Assembly (NCBI GenBank): GCA_012932295.1
Contig: JAAONU010000060.1
Location: 1 to 64,000, forward strand
Origin: Cyclina sinensis
Lineage: Eukaryota > Mollusca > Bivalvia > Venerida > Veneridae
Direction of reading: 5' to 3'
DNA length: 64,000 nt
In this document: positions 58,165 to 64,000 of the stretch, one piece after another
How positions within the stretch are numbered: position 1 is the first letter of the stretch
Layout of the letters: every line of letters starts with the position of its first letter
The notes under the pieces: model-generated
What the model was told of the DNA's origin: nothing
Databases searched by the model: none
What the model saw: the letters and a program-made list of their open reading frames with translations, nothing else
Made by a program: the position numbers and the translations under genes

Positions 58165-59105
58165 TTCATTCTTCAAGCCCTCAAAAACAGGCTGCCAGGA
58201 AGTCTTACAGCAACAATTTTCGAATGCACATTTGAATCCTCCGATAACCCATCTACAGGCAAGCAGTGCATTTCGAATGCATATTTGAATCCCCAACTAA
58301 AGGCAGAAGTGCATTTTAAAAACACATTTCAATCCCCAACTTCAGGCTACATGTACATTTTAAATGAACACTTGAATCCCCAACTTCAGGCTAAATGTAG
58401 ATTTTAAATGAACATTTGAATTCCCATCTTCAGCTAAATCCCAAACTACTAGTCCGAATGCCATTTTTTAAAAGCACAATATGTTAGAAGTGCATTTTAA
58501 AATGCGCAGTAGAATCCATCTCCAAAAACAGGCTACTTTGCTTGTGAATGCGTATTTGAACCCCAAACTTTTGGCCAGATGTAAGTTATAAATGCAAAGA
58601 TGAATCCAAACAACAATAGTCAGCATGAATTTTTTGTATGCAGATTTGAATCTCCAACTACTGGCTAGATGTGCATTTTAAGAGCAAATTTGAATCACCA
58701 ACTACAGCCGGAATGTTATTTCGAATGCGCAATTGAATTCTCAAGAACAAGCTAGAAGTTCTTTTTTAATGCACATTTGAAATCCAAAAATGAATTTTCG
58801 AATACATTTTTTGAATTTCCAACCTCAGACTAGAAGTGCCTTTCTGAATGCCAAATGAACTCTTAACTACAGGCCAGATGTACATTTTGAATTCAAATTT
58901 GAATCCCCAACTGCATGAAAGAGGTGAATTTCGATAGCACATTCTCGAATGCCCATTGATTCCAAACTCCTCTGGGCGGAAGTGCATTTAAGAATGCACA
59001 TTTGAATACCCCAACTGCCAGCTATAAGTGTATTTTTGAATGCCCATTAGAATTCCAATTTACAGGCTTGAAGTACATTTTCGAAAGCAGTCTTGAAACC
59101 CTAAC
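58165..59105. repeat. Decayed tandem array, about 20 units of about 45 bp
   Basis: The phrase CACATTTGAATCCCCAACT recurs with changes at intervals of about 43-50 bp, preceded by AAGTGCATTTTCGAATG and followed by ACAGGCTAGAAGTG-like sequence. The minus-strand frame at 58766-58987 is part of the array. Confidence 0.75.
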
Positions 59106-61936
59106 TACACAAATGAAAATTAATTCGTTAAACAGAATTTATTTCAGCTCGATTATTATGTTAAGAATTGGATTCATTTAAACGACAGCATTTCAAGAAG
59201 AATTTTTTATACATTGAACTTTTACTAGATTTACTTCAATGAATTATTCAAGACATTCAGACAAAGAAATCTCTTTAATGTTATTTCGGCTTCTTGCTAC
59301 TTTTGCACATTTTGCTTGTAAAGCTTTTGATGTTTAAATCATTTAAGAGTCGAATGAAGATGACATTCAGTTGAATTGAGTTGAACGTACACAATGTCTG
59401 TCGTTTCCTTCAAAATGATTAAATGTTTGCATACACGTTGATATAAGTGTTTGAAATCTAAGATCTCCTACATTTTAATAAATAACACTATTTTGTAATA
59501 AGTTTTTCATCATAAAGTTGAAAAACGGAGAAAAAAAGAAGAAAAGATAAATATATCATTTCATTTTATGTATAGAACATTGTTTTTACCCTGCTTAAAA
59601 TGTGGATGTTCGAAGCTTTTAATAATATACACTGAAATACCTTTTTTTCTCTTTTTGAAAGTTTTATTTAAAAAAAGAGTAAAATGGGTAATTTTAACTT
59701 CAAGAGGGGCGCAGGTTCGGTTTAGCCTTTAACAGTGACCATGTTAGAGAGGTTTATTAATGTCACAGATCTTTTGATTGGTTACAAAGAATTAAAAGCG
59801 TTTTATGAAAGACTTCCGTATTGTCATTTTTTTTGTCAATGTGGATCAGTTATGAACAAACAGAAAGAACATTGAATGCAAATATATACAAAGTAAAATT
59901 CCGTTCGAGGATTTGTATTTCTTTAATGTATTATTGTTCTTTTAAATACAACACTTTTGACCCTGTGAATAATTTGAGGTAAAAAGGTGTTGTAGTTTCA
60001 GTTGGTTTCAAGATAATATGGAGTTGTTCTTTTTTCGTGGATCAAAACATCTAAGATCAACTTAAACGCATACGAACATTGTTTTAAAGAATATTAAATA
60101 TCTAAAAGTTTATACCGAAGTAAAGATTTGATTATCCATTCGTAAATTATTATCTTAGTTTTTGAGGAGTTTATCTGAAGTATTTTTTTCTTGCCTGCAT
60201 AAAATACAGTTTCACATGAGGTTTTAAACAACTGTGATAAAAGAAATAATTCGGTCAGAATGTTTCGGCCAGTACCAAAGTTAAAAAACATTAATCAGTC
60301 AGTCAACCGAAGTCTTAACAAAGAACATTAATTATTTTTACTGTCAAGCAGTACGTAACAGGAATCTGAATTAATTTTTTTCGGCCTTAGGCTATGTGAT
60401 TTCACATTGACTTCCGGTTAATTAAACTGAATGTAGGATCGCTGTTGGTAGACAAAATCATCGACATTTTATTGGTCACTTGCCACGAAAAGGAAAGGAC
60501 TACGTATTCTGCGTGGGCATACTTCCCGCCAAATTACATAAGACGGCGAGTAACTTAACTGGTGCGTCAGTACTTAGTATTCAAATTGTCAGTGTATAAT
60601 TTCCCAATTTCATGTGTCTTGGTACCACTGCAGCGTATCTTGTTTAAAGATTCTTCTTTTTTTTAAGATTCATTTCATGTAAAACCTAAATGTTCCTTAT
60701 CACGACATTTCTATACTTTTAGAGAACTAATCACGCCGAATGGGCTATTTGTCTGAATCAACGCCGATGCAGAAAGCGCTTGTTCACTATCAAAGAATTA
60801 CACCTCAAATTGAATGAAATACACATATATGGTTAAATATCACGTATGCCATTAATAGGAAAATCACTGCGAATATATTTATTACAGCATTCAGAACAAA
60901 TATCGGTATGAGGTTTATGCTTTTTTGCACGTTAACCTATGCAGAGGAAGAGATATAATTGATCATGTATTCCTTTTTGGTATGTAATCCTATACAAGGA
61001 TAGATCCTGTACAATGATGAGGATATTTGGGTGATATTGTTTTGTCACACATTTTTTATTCAAGACATCAGACTGTAGGCCTTTTTTGTTTAAAGAGAAC
61101 ATGCCTTGTCTTAAATCGTTTTACTTTTAATTCTGTTAGTATGTGTTAACGTGCGTTTTGAGTTTTAATAGGTTTTAAATATAGCTGTCAGAAAAAGTTC
61201 AAAACGAACAAGGTATTTAAGAAAATATATGTATTTCACCAAATTTTAGTACAGATATATAACCGGTATAAAGACGCATCTTTCTTCTTATACTGTCTTT
61301 ACTCTCTTTATGACAAGATGTTTACTATACATTAGGGACATAACACATTATTGTGGTAATTACATTGTTCTTTTCTCTGTTTATGTTATTCATATAGGTC
61401 TGTTTTATTTCCTAGAGATGTACCAGTTATATTGAATAAAACGCAAACATTGATCAAATATCAGCTTGGGAATGATAAGGCTCTGGTATGAATGTTAGGA
61501 ACTTTAGAAGGTGCTGTTACAATTCTATATATGATAAAGAAGGAAAGAATATTGACCTGAGACAGACGTTGCTTAAGACTTTTATAATGGTGTTAACAGT
61601 TTAAAGAGCCTAAAAGGGCTGATATTAGAGAATTGTTTTTATTTTACACCTATATTTTTCAATTAAAAATACAGGATTCATTTGTAGTTAAGCACATTCT
61701 TGTCCAAAATGTATTTTCTAGGATAAAATTTGTTTTAAACAACCTATAAAAAGAGTTGCTGCCCTTTAACACTAATCAGTATGAACTGTATGTAAACTAG
61801 GATATAATTAAACTTACAAAATAGAAAGAGCATTTAGCATTAGACTATTACTGCACATACAGAAAATCAGATGTTTTAATAACAATAAATGCTTTAAGTT
61901 CCAGTTTCAATATATAAATACTGAATTATAAGCGGT
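59106..61936. other. Long AT-rich stretch without a recognised gene
   Basis: No gene was recognised. 60400-60600 is somewhat less AT-rich but contains no clear frame. Confidence 0.4.
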
Positions 61937-62150
61937 ACTAAATACAATATACTACATAGAAATAATGTACTAAATACTTACAATATACTACACAGAAATA
62001 ATGTACTAAATACTTACAATATACTACATAGAAATAATGTACTAAATACTTAAAATATACTACACAGAAATAATGTACTAAATACTTACAATATTCTACA
62101 CAGAAATAATGTACTAAATACTTACAATATACTACACAGAAATAATGTAA
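61937..62150. repeat. 36-bp tandem repeat, about six copies
   Basis: Full units begin at 61969, 62005, 62041, 62077 and 62113, after a shortened first unit at 61937. The unit contains ACTAAATACTTACAATATAC and ACACAGAAATAATGT. Copies differ by one or two bases. Confidence 0.85.
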
Positions 62151-64000
62151 TACAACTAAACTTTATAATACTTACGAGCATTTATCTAAATTATAACAGG
62201 CATTGGACATTTCTTAATATGCTTAAAACACAGTTAGACTGTTTAAGGTCTGATGACTTCATACTTGACTGCAGCTAACTGGCATTTATTTGATGTTTTA
62301 TGGATAAGTGAAACCGTTGGGGGTTGGTTTCCTGAAGATTTGTATTTAGCTGTTTGAACAATAAGAATGTTCGTTCGGGCTTAATGGAAATACATATGTT
62401 GTGATTTTCGTATGTGCTATCTTATTAAATGAAACTTGGCCGTAAACAAATTATCTAACTGAACGTTTATCGAATGCAGGTCAAAGGTCAATGAAACGTT
62501 TCATAAATATCTCAAAATGATAAAGAGACTTGTAATAAGTGATAGATTTAGGCAGATGATACAGAAATGCTGAGGACTATTGTTAATGTAAGAACGCGTG
62601 CATCTTTCTATTGTACCTTAATTGCATTTAATACTGTCCCAAATCTTAATCCAATCTTATTTTGCAGGAGAAAGTTTCAAGGACACAATAATGTGATTAG
62701 ATCGACATTCGAATAGCAAAATATTTCGTTTGACACAATCATTCTAATCTAGGGAAGTTTCTCAGAGACTTCCAGCATTAGGGAGAGTAAAATTCAAATA
62801 ATTCGACTTTATTTTCATCTTGTCAAAACGTTTGAACACGAATGGGGAAAGGAAAGTCCGTTTATTAGACAAACTAACCCTAGACGAGAAAAGTCAAGAT
62901 TAACGGGCTGTCGTAGAGCAGATAATCAGTTTATTTTACAAGGTAAGAAGTATTGTTTCCTAATGTAAAGTCCTATTCCAGTGAAACAACACCAAACGCT
63001 ACCTTCCCTCCATTTGTCTGTCCACTTGTTTTTTTTATCTAAATGATGCGGTTAATCATAATTTATGGGTGCTTGATCATTAAACTGTAAATTTATAGAA
63101 AAAAGCTGCTAGGTTTAAATGTGTTCTTTGTCAGTGTCTCTCTGACTGGTGTGTCTTATGGAAAATACTTAAGCCGCAATAACTCGGAATGTTCTGACAC
63201 TACATTAATTGTAAGAAACACAGCACTAACGTTATAAAGATTACCCACATACGATTACGATGTATTCGTCTTTCATGTACTCGTCAATATGCACATTTAT
63301 CAAGAAAATCTGGATTAAACAATTGTTAATGGACTCAAGCTATTGTCATAAAACTGCGTAATCTCCTAGATAAAAAATATTCTCATTTGTTGGTTCGTCT
63401 GACCATCTAGAAACGTTGGATCCTGCATTAAATTTATTACAGAGGCTAGTTTTATAAATACAGGCACATTCAGACTAAGCAAGCTAGTTTTGATTTCTAG
63501 CTGTCCTAATTTTGGTTGCTTCGGAAACAATTGAAAATTATTTGTGCAATGTGGATCCTGGTGTCAATGCAGTGTAAAAGGGCTCAATGGAGATAATGGA
63601 CTTTCAATTGTCAGTTAAACTATTTATTACTGACAATGCTTTCACCGGTTGGGGACATCTGTATTGCCTGTAATACTTGAAGACTTGAATAATTGTAAAT
63701 GTCTAATAGGTTAAAGTCGTGTTAAGGTTTTAAGCTATGTCAAAATGTTTCTCAATTTCAGTTCAAAAACATTTTGTTCAGTGGCTTGTTCTGTAAATCG
63801 GATTTTTTATTCGTCTAACTTAAATCGATTTTTTCTATGCATTTGTTAAATCAGTATTGTATGAAGCGTTAGTTTTGTTGTTACTAAAATTAACGAACTT
63901 GGGGAAAAGTGAGCTGATCCTTCTTATAGCGATATTTTTTTGTTTAATTATTCAATAGAAACTATCCGGCTGTCAGTGTATACAATGCACGTATACAAAG
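62151..64000. other. Unannotated AT-rich DNA
   Basis: No gene was recognised. A possible donor ACAAG|GTAAGAAG lies near 62941, without supporting coding sequence. Confidence 0.35.

Overview
The window is 64 kb of AT-rich, gene-poor eukaryotic DNA, most likely from a marine bivalve mollusc. The indications are spliced genes, a SINE with the tRNA head and central domain typical of mollusc Meta-SINE (RUDI-like) elements, many dispersed repeats ending in runs such as GGACGGACGGACAGACAGAC, several mariner, Tc1 and hAT copies, and many tRNA-derived fragments. The species was not determined.

Only one convincing host gene was found. It is a three-exon carbohydrate sulfotransferase (CHST8-14 family) on the minus strand, with exons at 13582-13492, 12575-12496 and 10409-9285, all in matching phase, giving a 431-residue type II Golgi protein. 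Its second intron holds a nearly intact mariner (10435-12302) that ends only 22 bp before the exon 3 splice acceptor. The long uninterrupted ORF over exon 3 (to 10493) therefore has a false start made of mariner sequence.

Left arm (1-9 kb): a decayed three-exon hAT-type gene/element (about 1036-6981, minus strand) whose introns and upstream region hold four tRNA-like fragments and a nested 660-bp inverted-repeat element, followed by dispersed repeats. 14-16 kb: an 11-copy 47-bp minisatellite split by a 398-bp MITE with a 9-bp target duplication, then a degenerate repeat. 17-24 kb: a family of palindromic elements, a decayed mariner (about 19 kb) and a TTAA-flanked MITE carrying a tRNA-like box (20.4-20.9 kb). 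26-33 kb: tandemly arranged dispersed repeats and a second copy of the 398-bp MITE. 33-41 kb: a LINE 3' end, a strong hairpin at 36.7 kb, a foldback element at 37.2-37.9 kb and an old local duplication. 41-48 kb: a dead Tc1 element with a SINE inside it, a 140-bp repeat, and a second, inactivated mariner with two introns. 48-64 kb: almost no recognisable coding sequence, with dispersed repeats, a tRNA-derived fragment, a decayed 45-bp array (58.2-59.1 kb) and a 36-bp array (61.9-62.2 kb).

The most notable result is that the two mariner copies, although diverged, share a phase-0 intron at exactly the same codon of the transposase. The sulfotransferase/mariner junction and the two 398-bp MITEs with perfect 9-bp duplications come next. 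No operon-like organisation, CRISPR array or functional RNA gene was seen.
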